Source: Endozoicomonas sp. 4G
GTDB taxonomy: Bacteria > Pseudomonadota > Gammaproteobacteria > Pseudomonadales > Endozoicomonadaceae
Assembly: GCF_023822025.1 (NCBI RefSeq)
Contig: NZ_CP082909.1
Span: forward strand, 1,912,001 to 1,976,000
DNA: 64,000 bases
Direction: 5' to 3'
In this document: in pieces, positions 1-10,739 of the stretch
Position numbering within the stretch: position 1 is the stretch's first letter
Layout: the number at the start of each line of letters is the position of its first letter
Notes under the pieces: model-generated
What the model was told of the DNA's origin: nothing
Database searches by the model: none
What the model saw: only the letters and a program-made list of their open reading frames with translations
Program-made: the position numbers and the translations under genes

Positions 1-1
1 C

Positions 2-922
2 AGTGAGGAAGCCGAAATGTCTTTTCGCATTCCTGGTGAGCTGGTGGAGTTTCCTGTCAAACAGGCGGAAGAAGTCAGGAAAGGGCAGTTGCTGGCCAGG
101 CTCGATGACCGCGATATACGTAATGAGCTGGCTGCCCGGCAGGCGGATTATGATCTGGCAAAAACAGAATATGGCCGGATTAAATCATTACACCAGAAAA
201 AAATGGTCTCCCAGTCTGAGCTGGATAACGCCAGCGCCAGACTCAAGTCAGCCGGGGCGGCCCTGGAGTTGGCCAAAGATAAATTGGAGTACTCGGTGCT
301 GACTGCGCCGTTTGATGGCCGGGTTGCCCAGACTCTGGTCGAGAACCATCAGTTTGTTCAGGCACAGCAGGCCATTCTTATTCTGCAGGGCAGCAATACT
401 CTGGATGTCAGCATTCAGATTCCCGAGAGTATTGTATCCGGTATCCGCAAGGAGGATGTCGATTTCAGTTATCAACCCGTTGTCACGTTTGCCGGAAAAC
501 CCGGTGCTGAATATAAGGTCAGTTACAAAGAGCACGCCACCAGGGTCACTCCCGGTACCCAGTCTTACGAGGCGGTTTTCACGCTGCCTGTTCCTGAGGA
601 CTTAACGGTTTATCCCGGTATGGGCGCCACCCTGACTATGGATCTGGCAAAAGTTTCACCAGCAGCCAACGGCGGCGAGCACTTTGTTGTGCCTCTGTCT
701 GCGGTGTTGAAAGACAATTCCACCGGCAAGGAGCAGGTCTGGGTATACGATGAGCAGAATAACACGGTGCATCCGGTTGCCGTGACCGTGGGTACTATTC
801 TCCAGTCCGGTATTGAATTGACTTCAGGCCTTAAGGGAGGTGAGCGCATTGTTTCAGCCGGTGTCAATCGTCTGCGTCCCGGTATGAAAGTCCGGCCTTT
901 GCAGCGTGAACGGGGGCTGTAA
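2..922 (+). CDS. RND efflux periplasmic adaptor (membrane fusion protein), 5'-truncated by window edge
   Basis: Periplasmic adaptor that links an RND pump in the inner membrane to an outer-membrane channel. The reading frame is open from base 2, ahead of the first Met at 17, so the signal peptide and N-terminus lie outside the window. Visible parts are the first half of the lipoyl/barrel-sandwich domain (GQLLARLDDRD), an alpha-helical hairpin rich in Ala, Lys and Glu (about residues 35-95), the second lipoyl half (LTAPFDGRVAQTLVENHQFV) and a C-terminal beta-barrel/membrane-proximal region ending in GERIVSAGVNRLRPGMKVRPL. All are typical of the HlyD/AcrA family. It stops 2 bp before the RND permease, so the two form an operon. 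The substrate cannot be read from the sequence. Confidence 0.92.
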   Translation, partial: SEEAEMSFRIPGELVEFPVKQAEEVRKGQLLARLDDRDIRNELAARQADYDLAKTEYGRIKSLHQKKMVSQSELDNASARLKSAGAALELAKDKLEYSVLTAPFDGRVAQTLVENHQFVQAQQAILILQGSNTLDVSIQIPESIVSGIRKEDVDFSYQPVVTFAGKPGAEYKVSYKEHATRVTPGTQSYEAVFTLPVPEDLTVYPGMGATLTMDLAKVSPAANGGEHFVVPLSAVLKDNSTGKEQVWVYDEQNNTVHPVAVTVGTILQSGIELTSGLKGGERIVSAGVNRLRPGMKVRPLQRERGL

Positions 923-924
923 CC

Positions 925-3900
925 ATGAATATCGCAGAGTATTCGATTCGAAATAAAGTCGTCAGCTGGATGTTTGTGGTGCTGCTGCTGATCGGCGGTA
1001 CGATCTCTTTCTTTGGTCTGGGAAAGTTGGAGTTTCCGGAATTCCCGATTCCCCAGGCTATGGTCAATACGGCTTATCCCGGAGCTTCACCCCAGCAGGT
1101 TGAAGAAGAGGTGACTTTGCCTCTGGAGCGGGCCATCCTGGAACTGGAATACGTAAAGAATATCGATTCTGTCTCCAGTGCGGGTCTCTCCCAGATCATG
1201 ATAGAGCTGAAGGATGAGTTCACCGCCAGCGATCAGCCACAAATATGGGATGAGCTTCGCAGTCAGGTTAATGATGCCCAGTCGTCTATGCCACCAGGTG
1301 TCTTGCCTTCCATCGTCAACGATGACTTCAGTGATGTGTTTGGCATTCTGCTGAATATCAGTGGTCGTGACTTTAATTATCGTGAGCTGGAAAATTATGG
1401 CGACTTTCTTCAGCGCGAGCTTTCCCAGATTGATGGCGTCAAGAAAGTCAGTCTGGCGGGTACGGTTGACGAACAGGTGGTGATTGAAATCTCTCAGCCC
1501 AAAGCGGCGGCCCTGGGGGTTGATCCGGCCTATATCTTCAGTCTGATCCAGAATCAGAATGTAGTTTCCAATGCTGGCAAGATGTTTATCGACGGTTTTT
1601 CGGTGCGTATTCATCCCACGGGTGAGTTCAGGGACATCAGTGAACTGAAGCAGTTGTTGGTCAGCACGCCTGGCACCACTGAGCTGATCTACCTGGGTGA
1701 TATTGCTGATGTTTACACCACCTTTGACGACACGCCGCAAAACCTTTATCGCAGCAACGGTGAACAGGCGATTTCCCTGGGCATCGCTTTTGCCAAAGGT
1801 GTCAACGTGGTGGATGTAGGGGAGGCCGTTAATGTCCGTCTGGCTGAACTGGAATCCAGTCGTCCTGTCGGGATCGATGTTACCTTTGTCTACGATCAGC
1901 CTGAAGTAGTCAGAGCGTCTGTGAATGGCTTTCTGGTCAGTCTGGCCCAGGCCATTGCCATTGTCATTGTCGTCTTGCTGTTTGCCATGGGGCTGCGTGC
2001 CGGCCTGCTGATGGGTGGCATTTTGCTATTGACCATTCTGGGCACTTTCATCGGTATGAAGGTGCTGGGGGTCGATTTGCAACTTATTTCCCTCGGGGCG
2101 TTAATCATTGCTCTGGGAATGCTGGTGGATAATGCCATTGTGGTTACCGAAGGGGTTCTGGTGGGTCTGCAACGGGGGCTTTCCCGAATGGCAGCCATCA
2201 AGCAGGTGGTGGCTCAGAACCAGTGGCCTTTGCTGGGCGCCACCGTGATTGCCATTATCGCCTTTGCGCCCATCGGCCTGTCGCCTGATACCACCGGTGA
2301 TTTCATGGTTTCCCTGTTCCAGGTACTGCTACTGTCCCTTATGATCAGCTGGGTTCTGGCCATCACGTTGACCCCTTTTTTCTGTCACAGGGTGTTCAGG
2401 GAACCGTCTGAGGCCATGGTGGGCAGTGAATCCGATCCCTATAAAGGAGCCCTGTTTTCTTTTTATCGCTGGTTCCTGAACAAAGCTCTGAAGCACAGGA
2501 TGGTTTCTCTGGCACTGACGGTGGCAGCGCTGGTCATCGGCGTTATTGGTTTTGGTTTTGTTAAGCAGTCATTCTTTCCACCCTCCAATACACCGATCTT
2601 TTTTGTCGACGTTTGGATGCAGGAAGGCAGTGATATTCGTACCACTGAAAAAGCTATCAGGCAGCTTGAGCAAGAGGTTCTGGCTTACGAGGGAGTAAAA
2701 AATGTCACTTCGGTGGTGGGTATGGGGGCCCAGCGCTTTATCCTGACTTATGCTCCACAAAAGAGTTACAGCAGTTACGGACAACTGATTATCGAGGTTG
2801 ATGAAAGGGATCAGATGCAAGCGCTGATCGGTCCTATGGAAAAGGCTATGAGTAGCCAATACCCGGACATTGAATTCAAATTCAAGCTATTGCAGGTTGG
2901 CCCTTCACCCGCTGCCAATATTGAAGCAAGGTTCTATGGCTCAGACCCCGGTGTACTTCGGGAGCTGGGTGCCAAAGCCATGGCGATCATGGAGGCAGAG
3001 CCTGCCGCTGTCGACGTCAGACAGTCCTGGAGAGAGCAGGTCACTCTTGCCCGTCCGCAGTTTGATGAAGCCGCAGCCCGCAGAAGTGGTATTTCAAAAC
3101 AGGCACTGGACGAGGCTTTGCTGGTGAACTTTACCGGCAAGCAGGTAGGAGTGTACCGGGATGGCAGTCATCTGTTGCCGATCATAGCCAGGGCGCCGGA
3201 AGAAGAACGCCTGAATGCCAATACGCTGACCGATCTCCAGGTATGGAGCCAGGAGCGAAGTGCCTTTGTGCCGGTGGCACAGGTGGTGAGCCGATTCGAA
3301 TCGGCCACAGAAAATCCGCTGATTGTGCGTCGTAACCTGAAACGTGTACTGACGGTGATGGCAGACTCAAGACCCTTTACCGACGAAACACCGGAATCGG
3401 TTCGACAGAAGCTCAAGAAAAAAATTGAGTCCATTGCCCTGCCAGAAGGTTACACCCTGGAGTGGGGCGGTGAACACGAAATGTCCAGTGAAGCCCAGGG
3501 CAGTGTCTTTAAGTCGTTGCCAATGGGTTACCTGATCATGTTTATTATTACGGTTTTCCTGTTCAGCACCATCCGACAGCCGCTGGCTATCTGGTTTACT
3601 GTGCCCCTGGGGGTCATCGGGGTGTCGGCAGGTTTGTTGTTACTGAATATGCCTTTCACTTTCACAGCACTGCTCGGTTTATTGAGCCTTTCCGGTATGT
3701 TGATTAAGAATGGCATTGTACTGGTGGAACAAATCAATATTGAGGAAGAGAAAACCGGTGATCTTGCCAGGTCCATTATTGATGCTGCCGTCAGCAGGGT
3801 ACGACCGGTGTGCATGGCGGCATTGACGACCATGCTGGGTATGATACCACTGGTGTTTGATGCTTTCTTCAGCTCCATGGCGGTGACCATTATCTTTGGT

Positions 3901-3978
3901 CTGGGCTTTGCAACCGTGCTGACCCTGATCGTACTTCCTGTGACTTATTCACTGCTTTACAAGGTGCGATACGACTGA
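925..3978 (+). CDS. RND family efflux permease, inner membrane
   Basis: Proton-driven efflux permease of 1017 residues, the usual size for AcrB/MexF-like proteins. The N-terminus (MNIAEYSIRNKVVSWMFVV) is the first membrane helix. A large periplasmic domain follows, containing the family-typical segment AYPGASPQQVEEEV. A helix bundle around residues 340-490 carries GMLVDNAIVVTEG, where the Asp of the DNA motif matches the proton-relay region of the family. A second periplasmic domain and a second helix bundle (GMLIKNGIVLVEQIN) complete the duplicated fold. The gene lies 2 bp behind the adaptor. No outer-membrane factor is in this window. It resembles the divergent RND branch often paired with a short adaptor and annotated only as an efflux RND transporter permease. 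Confidence 0.95.
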   Translation: MNIAEYSIRNKVVSWMFVVLLLIGGTISFFGLGKLEFPEFPIPQAMVNTAYPGASPQQVEEEVTLPLERAILELEYVKNIDSVSSAGLSQIMIELKDEFTASDQPQIWDELRSQVNDAQSSMPPGVLPSIVNDDFSDVFGILLNISGRDFNYRELENYGDFLQRELSQIDGVKKVSLAGTVDEQVVIEISQPKAAALGVDPAYIFSLIQNQNVVSNAGKMFIDGFSVRIHPTGEFRDISELKQLLVSTPGTTELIYLGDIADVYTTFDDTPQNLYRSNGEQAISLGIAFAKGVNVVDVGEAVNVRLAELESSRPVGIDVTFVYDQPEVVRASVNGFLVSLAQAIAIVIVVLLFAMGLRAGLLMGGILLLTILGTFIGMKVLGVDLQLISLGALIIALGMLVDNAIVVTEGVLVGLQRGLSRMAAIKQVVAQNQWPLLGATVIAIIAFAPIGLSPDTTGDFMVSLFQVLLLSLMISWVLAITLTPFFCHRVFREPSEAMVGSESDPYKGALFSFYRWFLNKALKHRMVSLALTVAALVIGVIGFGFVKQSFFPPSNTPIFFVDVWMQEGSDIRTTEKAIRQLEQEVLAYEGVKNVTSVVGMGAQRFILTYAPQKSYSSYGQLIIEVDERDQMQALIGPMEKAMSSQYPDIEFKFKLLQVGPSPAANIEARFYGSDPGVLRELGAKAMAIMEAEPAAVDVRQSWREQVTLARPQFDEAAARRSGISKQALDEALLVNFTGKQVGVYRDGSHLLPIIARAPEEERLNANTLTDLQVWSQERSAFVPVAQVVSRFESATENPLIVRRNLKRVLTVMADSRPFTDETPESVRQKLKKKIESIALPEGYTLEWGGEHEMSSEAQGSVFKSLPMGYLIMFIITVFLFSTIRQPLAIWFTVPLGVIGVSAGLLLLNMPFTFTALLGLLSLSGMLIKNGIVLVEQINIEEEKTGDLARSIIDAAVSRVRPVCMAALTTMLGMIPLVFDAFFSSMAVTIIFGLGFATVLTLIVLPVTYSLLYKVRYD

Positions 3979-4053
3979 CAAAAGTGAACGTATAGTCGCT
4001 CCATTGGTCTACGCTGTGTTTTGGATATATAAACAGAGGGTTCAGATCAGATC

Positions 4054-4494
4054 ATGTTGTTAAACAATAGAAATCGAATAGTCGGTATATCACTGGTGGT
4101 ACTGGCGTTTATGCAGGTGGGCTGTGCAGGGAGGGACGCGCGCCCCATCGCTGTCCGGCAATACGGAGATATCAATCGCTCCTGTGCCGCCCTGGAAAGT
4201 GAAATCGTCTTTATTGAAGAGGAAATCAGAAGGCTATTACCCAAGACCGATAAAACCCGTAAAAACGTAGCGTTGGGAGTAGCCGGTGCGTTCGTTCTGG
4301 TGCCCTGGTTCTTTATGGATCTCAGTCAGGCAGAGCAGATTGAAATTGATGCCTATCGTCAACGCTACAATTACCTGCTAGGTCTGGTTCGGGATAAAAA
4401 CTGCTCCAGTGCCGCAAGGGAACCTATTCCTGATTTTAACGGTTCCAGTGAAACCGGGCAGCAGGAAACCAGGAAAAAATCCGGGCAAAAATAA
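4054..4494 (+). CDS. Small putative lipoprotein, unknown function
   Basis: A 146-residue protein with a lipoprotein-type signal: charged N-terminus, hydrophobic core (VGISLVVLAFM) and lipobox-like QVGC with Cys near residue 24. A second hydrophobic stretch (VALGVAGAFVLVPWFFMDL, about residues 71-90) sits between polar, partly helical segments. The pattern SCAALESEIVFIEEEIRRLLPK followed by a short hydrophobic helix recalls small lipoproteins of marine gammaproteobacteria, but I recognise no named family. It lies 75 bp after the RND permease on the same strand, with its own potential leader, so membership of that operon is possible but not shown. Confidence 0.7.
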   Translation: MLLNNRNRIVGISLVVLAFMQVGCAGRDARPIAVRQYGDINRSCAALESEIVFIEEEIRRLLPKTDKTRKNVALGVAGAFVLVPWFFMDLSQAEQIEIDAYRQRYNYLLGLVRDKNCSSAAREPIPDFNGSSETGQQETRKKSGQK

Positions 4495-4576
4495 TAAAAA
4501 TTTAAGTACTTATCAGCAAGGATGCTGACAAGGGCTTCCCTGACCCTTTCAGACACCTCGGGTAAGATTCACTAAA

Positions 4577-4870
4577 TCAATTATTGTTGACTGGCGGATT
4601 TTGCTTGCGGGACTTGCCGCCGTTGCGCTCTGTCGCGAAATTAACTCGCAGGGGCCTGCCACAGAGGTCTTTACCATCCATAGCCATAGCGGATTGAGCG
4701 TCATCGCTTTGAGCAAAAGTAATAAAAGCAAAACCTCGGGAGCGACCGCTTTCTTTGTCGGTAATCACGCGGATTTCATCGATCTCACCAAATTTCTCAA
4801 AAGCGTGCTGGAGGTCACTCTCATCACTGCTGAAAGGAAGGTTACCTATAAACAGTTTATTTTGTTGCAT
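4577..4870 (-). CDS. RRM-domain RNA-binding protein
   Basis: A 97-residue protein made almost entirely of one RNA-recognition motif. RNP2 is LFIGNLPF (residues 6-13) and RNP1 is RGFAFITF (about 45-52), with both aromatic positions kept, so single-stranded RNA binding is likely. The C-terminal tail (NGGKSRKQNPPVNNN) is short and basic. Small single-RRM proteins of this kind occur in many gammaproteobacteria and cyanobacteria and are often cold-induced; that role is family knowledge, not visible here. The gene is monocistronic and convergent with the lipoprotein gene. The ATG at 4870 is well supported because the RRM begins six residues later. Confidence 0.9.
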   Translation of the reverse strand: MQQNKLFIGNLPFSSDESDLQHAFEKFGEIDEIRVITDKESGRSRGFAFITFAQSDDAQSAMAMDGKDLCGRPLRVNFATERNGGKSRKQNPPVNNN

Positions 4871-5280
4871 GGCTAACAGGTCTCCAAATATTGATTACCT
4901 TGAAACATTTTTTATCTCTTTTTTGTTCCTGAGGGAGAAGAAAAATGGTTTCTTTACTTAAGGTTTTTGGAATCATTTCCTTAGTATCGGGTTCTGGTGA
5001 ATGGATCGCTCACTGGAACCGGACAGTCCGTAACTGAACACTGTGATCATCTGTCGGTGAAAACATCTATCCAGATTATAACCTCATTGTTTTATGTCAA
5101 GCCTGAAGTTGAAGCGAGTTATGATTGTGCTATTGTCGACCCGGAGCGAGACAGGCACATCCGTAATACTCAATGCTGGGATCATGAGCGAATAGCATGG
5201 TATCTTGAAATAACGACGAGCTGCTCTCTGTAAAAAGAGCACATATTGAAGAGCCTGACAGGAGATTAAACGGGAGCCGA
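4871..5280. other. Intergenic region between RRM gene and ftsK
   Basis: About 410 bp without a convincing gene. It must hold the divergent promoters of the RRM gene and ftsK. An open frame of 78 codons near 4997-5233 shows no family features and no good ribosome binding site. A GGGAG sequence just before 5281 supports the ftsK start. In many relatives lrp sits here; it does not in this window. Confidence 0.5.
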
Positions 5281-7710
5281 ATGTCCGAGATCACCAAAAA
5301 ACACAAACGAGCCGCCAAAGAAAAGTCAATGCCCAGAGCCATAACAGGTATTCGTGATTCGGATTCTGGCCCGGGGGTTGCGCAAGCCAGTGCCCTGATA
5401 CTGAGACTCAGAGAGGCCGGTATGTTATTCCTGCTGGTGCTGGCTGCTTTTACTGCATTGGCGCTGTTTTCATACAGTCCTGCGGATCCCGGCTGGAGCT
5501 ATGTGGGCTATGAAGGCGAAGTAGCAAACAGCACAGGCAAAGCGGGAGCCTGGTTCAGTGATGTGCTGTTTTCACTGTTTGGCGTATTTGCCTGGTGGAT
5601 ACCGGTGCTGCTGGTTATCAAAGCGATGTTGGTTTTCCAATATCGATACAGCGCCTGGCACTGGCAACCCGGCTGGTTTGTGATGCGCTCACTGGGTTTG
5701 CTGCTGGCTCTGGCGACAGGGGCCGCGCTGGCTGCTATTCATCTGGAAGAAGTGGGTAAAAACCTTCCTGCCCAGAGCGGTGGCATCCTGGGTCAAATGC
5801 TGATGAAGCAGTCGCTGCCTGCTTTTAACCTGATCGGCAGTACATTGATTTTGCTGGCTGTTTTTCTGGTGGGGTTCACTTTATACACTCACCTGTCATG
5901 GTTTCGGTTACTGGACGCTGGCGGTCGGTTATTAAAGATAACGTTTGTCAAAATGGGCAGGGGTATTATTGCACTGTTAGCCATTGTCCAGACACGTATC
6001 GCCAGCTGGAAAGAACAGCGTGAACAGGATCGGGAAGCGTTTCAGTCGACTCAGCCTGAGCCGGTTCATGAGCCGGTTCATGAGCCGATTCAACCTGCTA
6101 CCAGAGAACGCCGGGAGCCTGTGGTGGTTCTCCCGGCTCCACAACCTGAGGAAAAGCCCAAAACACTCAGCAAAATGACCATAAGTCATGAAGAAGATAT
6201 TGTTGAAGTGCCACCAGAAGGTGAACTTCCCGGAGTGGCTTTACTGGACAGTATCAAAGGTCACGAGAACGGGGTTAATCAGGAAGAGCTGGACATAATC
6301 TCCCGACTGTTGGAAGCCAAACTGGCAGACTTTGGTGTGAAAGCCGAGGTGGTAGCTGTGCATCCGGGCCCGGTCATTACCCGTTATGAGATTCAGCCAG
6401 CACCGGGTGTTAAGGCCAGCAAGATTTCCGGCCTGGCCAGGGATCTTGCCCGCTCTCTGGCGGTGGTCAGTGTCCGGGTGGTTGAAGTGATTCCCGGCAA
6501 GTCAGTGGTAGGCATTGAAATCCCCAATGATGACCGGGAAACGGTCTTCTTTGCCGAGTTGATTGCTTCGAGAGCTTATGAAAAAGCAGAATCGCCACTC
6601 AGTCTGGCACTGGGGCACGATATTGCCGGTCAGCCGGTGGTGGTGGATCTGGCAAAAATGCCGCACCTGCTGGTGGCGGGCACTACAGGTTCAGGTAAGT
6701 CGGTTGGCGTGAATGCCATGCTGCTCTCGATGCTGTTCAAGTCCGGGCCGGAAGACGTTCGCCTGATTATGATTGACCCGAAAATGCTGGAGCTGTCTAT
6801 TTACGATGGCATTCCTCATTTGCTCTCTCCCGTAGTGACCGATATGAAAGAGGCTGCCAACGCCCTGCGCTGGTGTGTGGCGGAAATGGAGCGTCGCTAC
6901 AAGCTGATGGCAGCCCTGGGAGTAAGAAACATTGCGGGTTACAACAACAAGGTTAAGGAAGCGGCGGCTGCGGGTGAACCGCTGCGTGACCCATTCCACG
7001 AAGCCATGACCCTGGGGGATCTGGCCCCTGAGCTTGAAACCCTGCCTTTCATTGTCGTGGTAGTGGATGAGTTCGCCGACATGATGATGATTGTCGGTAA
7101 GAAGGTGGAAGAACTGATTGCCCGGATTGCCCAGAAAGCCCGTGCCGCCGGTATCCATTTGATACTGGCGACTCAGCGTCCTTCGGTGGATGTTATTACC
7201 GGCCTGATCAAGGCCAATGTTCCGACCCGGATCAGTTTCCAGGTGTCCAGTAAAATTGACTCCCGCACCATTATTGATCAGGGTGGGGCAGAGCAGTTGC
7301 TGGGCCATGGTGACATGCTCTATCTGCCACCGGGCACCAGTGTTCCTATTCGTGTTCACGGTGCTTTTGTCAGCGATGATGAAGTGCACCGAGTGGTCGC
7401 GGACTGGAAAAAACGGGGCCAGCCTGATTATGTCGAAGCCGTGCTCAATGGTGCTGAGACGGCTTCTGACGGCAGTGCCTTCAGTGGTGGGCTGGATGAA
7501 GATCCAGAGCAGGATGCCCTCTATGATGAAGCGGTCGCCTTTGTCACTGAAAGTCGCAGAGCGTCAATTTCGTCAGTGCAGCGTAAATTAAAGATCGGTT
7601 ATAACCGTGCTGCCCGTATCATAGAGACGATGGAAATAGCCGGTGTGGTAAGCCCGGCAGGTCATAATGGTAATCGTGAGGTGATCGCACCACCTCCCGT
7701 GAAGGGTTGA
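5281..7710 (+). CDS. ftsK: DNA translocase FtsK
   Basis: Septum-located double-stranded DNA pump that clears and aligns the chromosome terminus during division and activates XerCD. It is 809 residues long. The N-terminal membrane domain has four hydrophobic segments between about residues 45 and 210. A short Pro/Glu-rich linker contains a small repeat ([12 protein letters not shown]). The motor carries Walker [13 protein letters not shown] (about residue 465), Walker [14 protein letters not shown] and the [15 protein letters not shown] segment. A winged-helix gamma domain ends the protein ([24 protein letters not shown]), the part that reads KOPS and contacts XerD. The linker is much shorter than in E. 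coli, as in Pseudomonas. A GGGAG ribosome site supports the ATG. It is followed at once by lolA and rarA. Confidence 0.97.
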   Translation: MSEITKKHKRAAKEKSMPRAITGIRDSDSGPGVAQASALILRLREAGMLFLLVLAAFTALALFSYSPADPGWSYVGYEGEVANSTGKAGAWFSDVLFSLFGVFAWWIPVLLVIKAMLVFQYRYSAWHWQPGWFVMRSLGLLLALATGAALAAIHLEEVGKNLPAQSGGILGQMLMKQSLPAFNLIGSTLILLAVFLVGFTLYTHLSWFRLLDAGGRLLKITFVKMGRGIIALLAIVQTRIASWKEQREQDREAFQSTQPEPVHEPVHEPIQPATRERREPVVVLPAPQPEEKPKTLSKMTISHEEDIVEVPPEGELPGVALLDSIKGHENGVNQEELDIISRLLEAKLADFGVKAEVVAVHPGPVITRYEIQPAPGVKASKISGLARDLARSLAVVSVRVVEVIPGKSVVGIEIPNDDRETVFFAELIASRAYEKAESPLSLALGHDIAGQPVVVDLAKMPHLLVAGTTGSGKSVGVNAMLLSMLFKSGPEDVRLIMIDPKMLELSIYDGIPHLLSPVVTDMKEAANALRWCVAEMERRYKLMAALGVRNIAGYNNKVKEAAAAGEPLRDPFHEAMTLGDLAPELETLPFIVVVVDEFADMMMIVGKKVEELIARIAQKARAAGIHLILATQRPSVDVITGLIKANVPTRISFQVSSKIDSRTIIDQGGAEQLLGHGDMLYLPPGTSVPIRVHGAFVSDDEVHRVVADWKKRGQPDYVEAVLNGAETASDGSAFSGGLDEDPEQDALYDEAVAFVTESRRASISSVQRKLKIGYNRAARIIETMEIAGVVSPAGHNGNREVIAPPPVKG

Positions 7711-7715
7711 ATTGA

Positions 7716-8438
7716 GTGTTTAAGAAAGTTTTCCAAGTATCTGTAATATCAGTTGTTTTCAGTGTCTCGTTGCAAGTTATGGCAGCTCCGCTCCCGCTGG
7801 AAAAAACGCCAGCGACGCCTCCGACGGCGCAACCCGCAAAGGCGGTAGAGGCCAGCAAAGGCCTGAACGATGAGAAAGCTGCCCAGTCTCTGGCAGAAAA
7901 ACTGGAGTCCCTGAAAAGCCTGACCGCTCATTTTCAGCAGGAAGCGGTCTCTTCCGATGGTCGAACTCAGACGGAGGCCGGTGAGATGCAGATGAAACGT
8001 CCTGATCTTTTTCGCTGGGTAACCAGGGAGCCGTTCGAGCAGGAGATTGTCGCCCATGGCAATAAAGTCTGGATGGTGGATCGTGAACTCCAGCAAGTGA
8101 TCATTCAGAAGCAGGATACCCGTATGGCAAATACCCCAGCTCAACTGTTGACAGGCAATGCCCGTGAACTGTTGAAGCAGTACAACGTTTCTGTCTACAG
8201 TAAGGATCGCAATGAGAAATACACCCTGACACCCAAAGCGGAGTCAGACCTGTTTGAGAAGCTGGATATTGATTTTCATCAGGGAAGGCTGGCCGCTATT
8301 GAGCTGTCAGATTCTCTGGGTGGCAAACGCAGGATTTCGTTCTCCGAGGTTAAGGAAAACACTCAGTTGAATGACAGCCTGTTCGAGGTGACTCCTCCCA
8401 AAGGTTTTGATGTGATTGATGAGACCAAGAAGGGTTAA
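7716..8438 (+). CDS. lolA: Outer-membrane lipoprotein carrier protein LolA
   Basis: Periplasmic chaperone that takes lipoproteins from the LolCDE exporter to LolB. The 240-residue product starts with GTG 5 bp after the ftsK stop and has a signal peptide ([19 protein letters not shown], cut near residue 26). An Ala/Pro-rich spacer follows the cleavage site, slightly longer than usual. The mature part has the LolA hallmarks: [21 protein letters not shown], then [30 protein letters not shown] written over about residues 90-120, and C-terminal [15 protein letters not shown]. Order ftsK-lolA-rarA is conserved in gammaproteobacteria and supports the call. Confidence 0.95.
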   Translation: MFKKVFQVSVISVVFSVSLQVMAAPLPLEKTPATPPTAQPAKAVEASKGLNDEKAAQSLAEKLESLKSLTAHFQQEAVSSDGRTQTEAGEMQMKRPDLFRWVTREPFEQEIVAHGNKVWMVDRELQQVIIQKQDTRMANTPAQLLTGNARELLKQYNVSVYSKDRNEKYTLTPKAESDLFEKLDIDFHQGRLAAIELSDSLGGKRRISFSEVKENTQLNDSLFEVTPPKGFDVIDETKKG

Positions 8439-8440
8439 CG

Positions 8441-9781
8441 GTGTATTCTGCTGGTTTGTTTGACGATGAGTCATCCCGATATGAGCCTCTTGCTGCCCGC
8501 ATGAGGCCCCGCAATCTGGATGAGTACCTGGGTCAGGAGCATATCCTGGCCAGGGGTAAGCCCCTGCGCGAAGCCCTGGAGCAGGGGGCTATTCACTCCA
8601 TGATTTTCTGGGGGCCGCCGGGGGTCGGGAAAACCACCCTGGCCCGGTTGGTGGCCGGTCTCTGCGATGCTCACTTTGAAACGCTTTCTGCAGTACTTGC
8701 CGGTGTCAAAGATATTCGGGCGGCAGTGGCGAGAGCCCGGGATGAGCAGATGACCCGTCAGCGGAAAACCATTCTGTTTGTGGATGAGGTGCATCGTTTC
8801 AACAAGTCTCAGCAGGACGCTTTTCTGCCCCATATTGAAGACGGCACCATCACATTTATCGGTGCGACTACCGAGAACCCTTCCTTTGAACTGAACAACG
8901 CCTTGCTCTCCCGGGCGCGGGTTTATGTGTTAAAACCACTGACGGATGATGCGCTCAGAGCAGTGCTTCGTCAGGCGTTATCTGACGAAAGAGGTTTTAA
9001 GGACGGTTTTAAGGACAATCCTGTTTCACTGGCGCCTGAAGCGGAAGATATCCTGGTTCGTTATGGTGATGGCGATGCCAGACGGGTTCTGAATATTCTG
9101 GAAGTGGCGGCAGACCTCAGTGACGATGGTCGGATTAAAGCGGCAACAGTGACTGAGATCCTGGCCGACAGTGGCCGCCGTTTTGACAAAGGCGGCGATG
9201 CCTTTTACGACCAGATTTCAGCGTTTCATAAATCCGTGAGAGGCTCAGATCCCGATGCCGCACTGTATTGGGCTGCCAGAATGGTGGATGGCGGCGCTGA
9301 TCCGCTCTATATCATTCGCAGGCTGGTAGCCATTGCCAGTGAAGACATTGGCAATGCTGACCCGAGAGCACTGGAAATCACCATCAATGCCTGGCAGGCC
9401 TTTGAACGGTTGGGCAATCCGGAAGGCTTGCTGGCGCTGGCCCATGCCACGGTTTATTGCGCCTGTGCGGCCAAGAGTAACGCCGTTTATCTGGCCTGGA
9501 AGGCGGCGATGGCCGATGTCAAAGGCAACCCTTCCTTTGAAGTCCCGAACCATCTCAGAAATGCGCCTACCCAGCTGATGGGGTCTCTGGGCTACGGTTC
9601 TGACTACCGCTATGCCCACGACGAACCCAATGCCTACGCAGCCGGTGAATGTTATTTTCCAGAGACTATGGAAGCCCGGAAGTACTACCAGCCCAATGAT
9701 CGTGGGTTGGAAATCAAGATTCGGGAAAAGCTTGAGAAGCTGGCGCAATGGGATCAGCAAAGCCCCGTTCGCCGACGGTAA
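8441..9781 (+). CDS. rarA: Replication-associated recombination protein A (RarA/MgsA AAA+ ATPase)
   Basis: Cytoplasmic AAA+ ATPase related to clamp loaders that acts at stalled replication forks. It is 446 residues long and starts with GTG 2 bp after lolA. Motifs in order: [15 protein letters not shown], Walker [15 protein letters not shown] (about residues 49-62), Walker [21 protein letters not shown], sensor 1 [14 protein letters not shown] with the arginine-finger segment [14 protein letters not shown]. The family C-terminal tetramerisation domain has [15 protein letters not shown] and [13 protein letters not shown]. Length and motifs match the E. coli protein closely. Confidence 0.96.
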   Translation: MYSAGLFDDESSRYEPLAARMRPRNLDEYLGQEHILARGKPLREALEQGAIHSMIFWGPPGVGKTTLARLVAGLCDAHFETLSAVLAGVKDIRAAVARARDEQMTRQRKTILFVDEVHRFNKSQQDAFLPHIEDGTITFIGATTENPSFELNNALLSRARVYVLKPLTDDALRAVLRQALSDERGFKDGFKDNPVSLAPEAEDILVRYGDGDARRVLNILEVAADLSDDGRIKAATVTEILADSGRRFDKGGDAFYDQISAFHKSVRGSDPDAALYWAARMVDGGADPLYIIRRLVAIASEDIGNADPRALEITINAWQAFERLGNPEGLLALAHATVYCACAAKSNAVYLAWKAAMADVKGNPSFEVPNHLRNAPTQLMGSLGYGSDYRYAHDEPNAYAAGECYFPETMEARKYYQPNDRGLEIKIREKLEKLAQWDQQSPVRRR

Positions 9782-9793
9782 TGGCTCTGAAGC

Positions 9794-10501
9794 TCAACTC
9801 GCCTGAAATACCATAATCGCTGCCGGATAGTCTGGCAGCTCGGCCAATATCTGATGATCCAGCAGACGCCATCGGGCCTGCTCACCGATGGCAACCAGCT
9901 GGGCAATACTTTCCGGAAAATCATATTGGCTGACGTGATCCAGAACAAAGTTTTTCCAGTCACCCTGCAATGCCGAAATACTTCTGAAATACTGGCCGAC
10001 CTTTTCGATGTAATCATCCCGGCTCTGGTGATTGAGCCTGATGGCATCAATCATCACAAACAGGCCGTCAGGTTCGGCCTTGTTCCTGAGTTCCGAGAAA
10101 AGCGCCTGTTTTTCCGACAGGGAACCATGGTGAATGGCGAAGCTGCTGAAGATCAGGTTGTAGGAACCTTTAGCAGGCAAAGGTTCGAAGATATTACTGA
10201 GAAAGAACTGTGAAACGACACCGGGTTGCTGCATATTCTGCCTGGCTATGGCTAACACAGACTCAGCAAGATCGACCGCAGTGTAAGAGGTCAGCGACAA
10301 CCTTCTGGTCATCTCTGGCACCAGTGAGGCATCACCACAGCCAAGGTCGAGCAGGTTTACTTTTTGATCGCCGTAGTGCTGCATGAGTTTATCGGTGGCA
10401 AGACGCATCAGCTGCTGGTGGCCCATAACATTGTTATCCACCAGCCAGCGGTAGCACTGCCATTGCTCATTGAAAATATCGACTTCTGAATGATGATTCA
10501 T
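9794..10501 (-). CDS. Class I SAM-dependent methyltransferase
   Basis: A 235-residue Rossmann-fold methyltransferase. Motif I is LLDLGCGDASL (about residues 50-60), followed by the acidic residue of motif II in AVDLAESVL and a motif IV region YNLIFSSFAIHHGSLSEKQALF. The substrate is unknown; the pattern fits the broad Methyltransf_25/12 group. It is convergent with rarA (12 bp between stops) and divergent from the crcB region, so it is transcribed alone. The ATG at 10501 opens the hydrophilic N-terminus MNHHSEVDIFNEQW. Confidence 0.85.
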   Translation of the reverse strand: MNHHSEVDIFNEQWQCYRWLVDNNVMGHQQLMRLATDKLMQHYGDQKVNLLDLGCGDASLVPEMTRRLSLTSYTAVDLAESVLAIARQNMQQPGVVSQFFLSNIFEPLPAKGSYNLIFSSFAIHHGSLSEKQALFSELRNKAEPDGLFVMIDAIRLNHQSRDDYIEKVGQYFRSISALQGDWKNFVLDHVSQYDFPESIAQLVAIGEQARWRLLDHQILAELPDYPAAIMVFQAS

Positions 10502-10739
10502 CGGTTTAAGGGTCTGCTTTGGCGATGGAATGAATCACTACTATTGAAGCAGGTCTGGGGGATCTGTCCAGTCGTTGACTCGTTCTTCCCGCTGCCAATG
10601 CCCGGAAGCCCGTGGTATCTTGGCGGACATCCAACTTGACTGGTTTTGTCCAACATTTGTCCAACATAGCCTCAGTCATAAATTCTGGCTGAATGATGTT
10701 ATGGGCAGGGCTGTGACCAGAAAACACACAGGAATGATA

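Noticed and set aside
4997-5233. 78-codon frame upstream of ftsK
   Set aside because: No ribosome site, no recognisable features, and it fills a promoter region.
10502-10739. Possible fluoride riboswitch before crcB (GGCGATGG at about 10521)
   Set aside because: The bases that should follow (CGCC and the downstream pseudoknot partner) are absent.
10575-10739. Upstream extension of the crcB frame
   Set aside because: The extra 55 residues are not part of the CrcB family, and a good ribosome site lies before ATG 10740.
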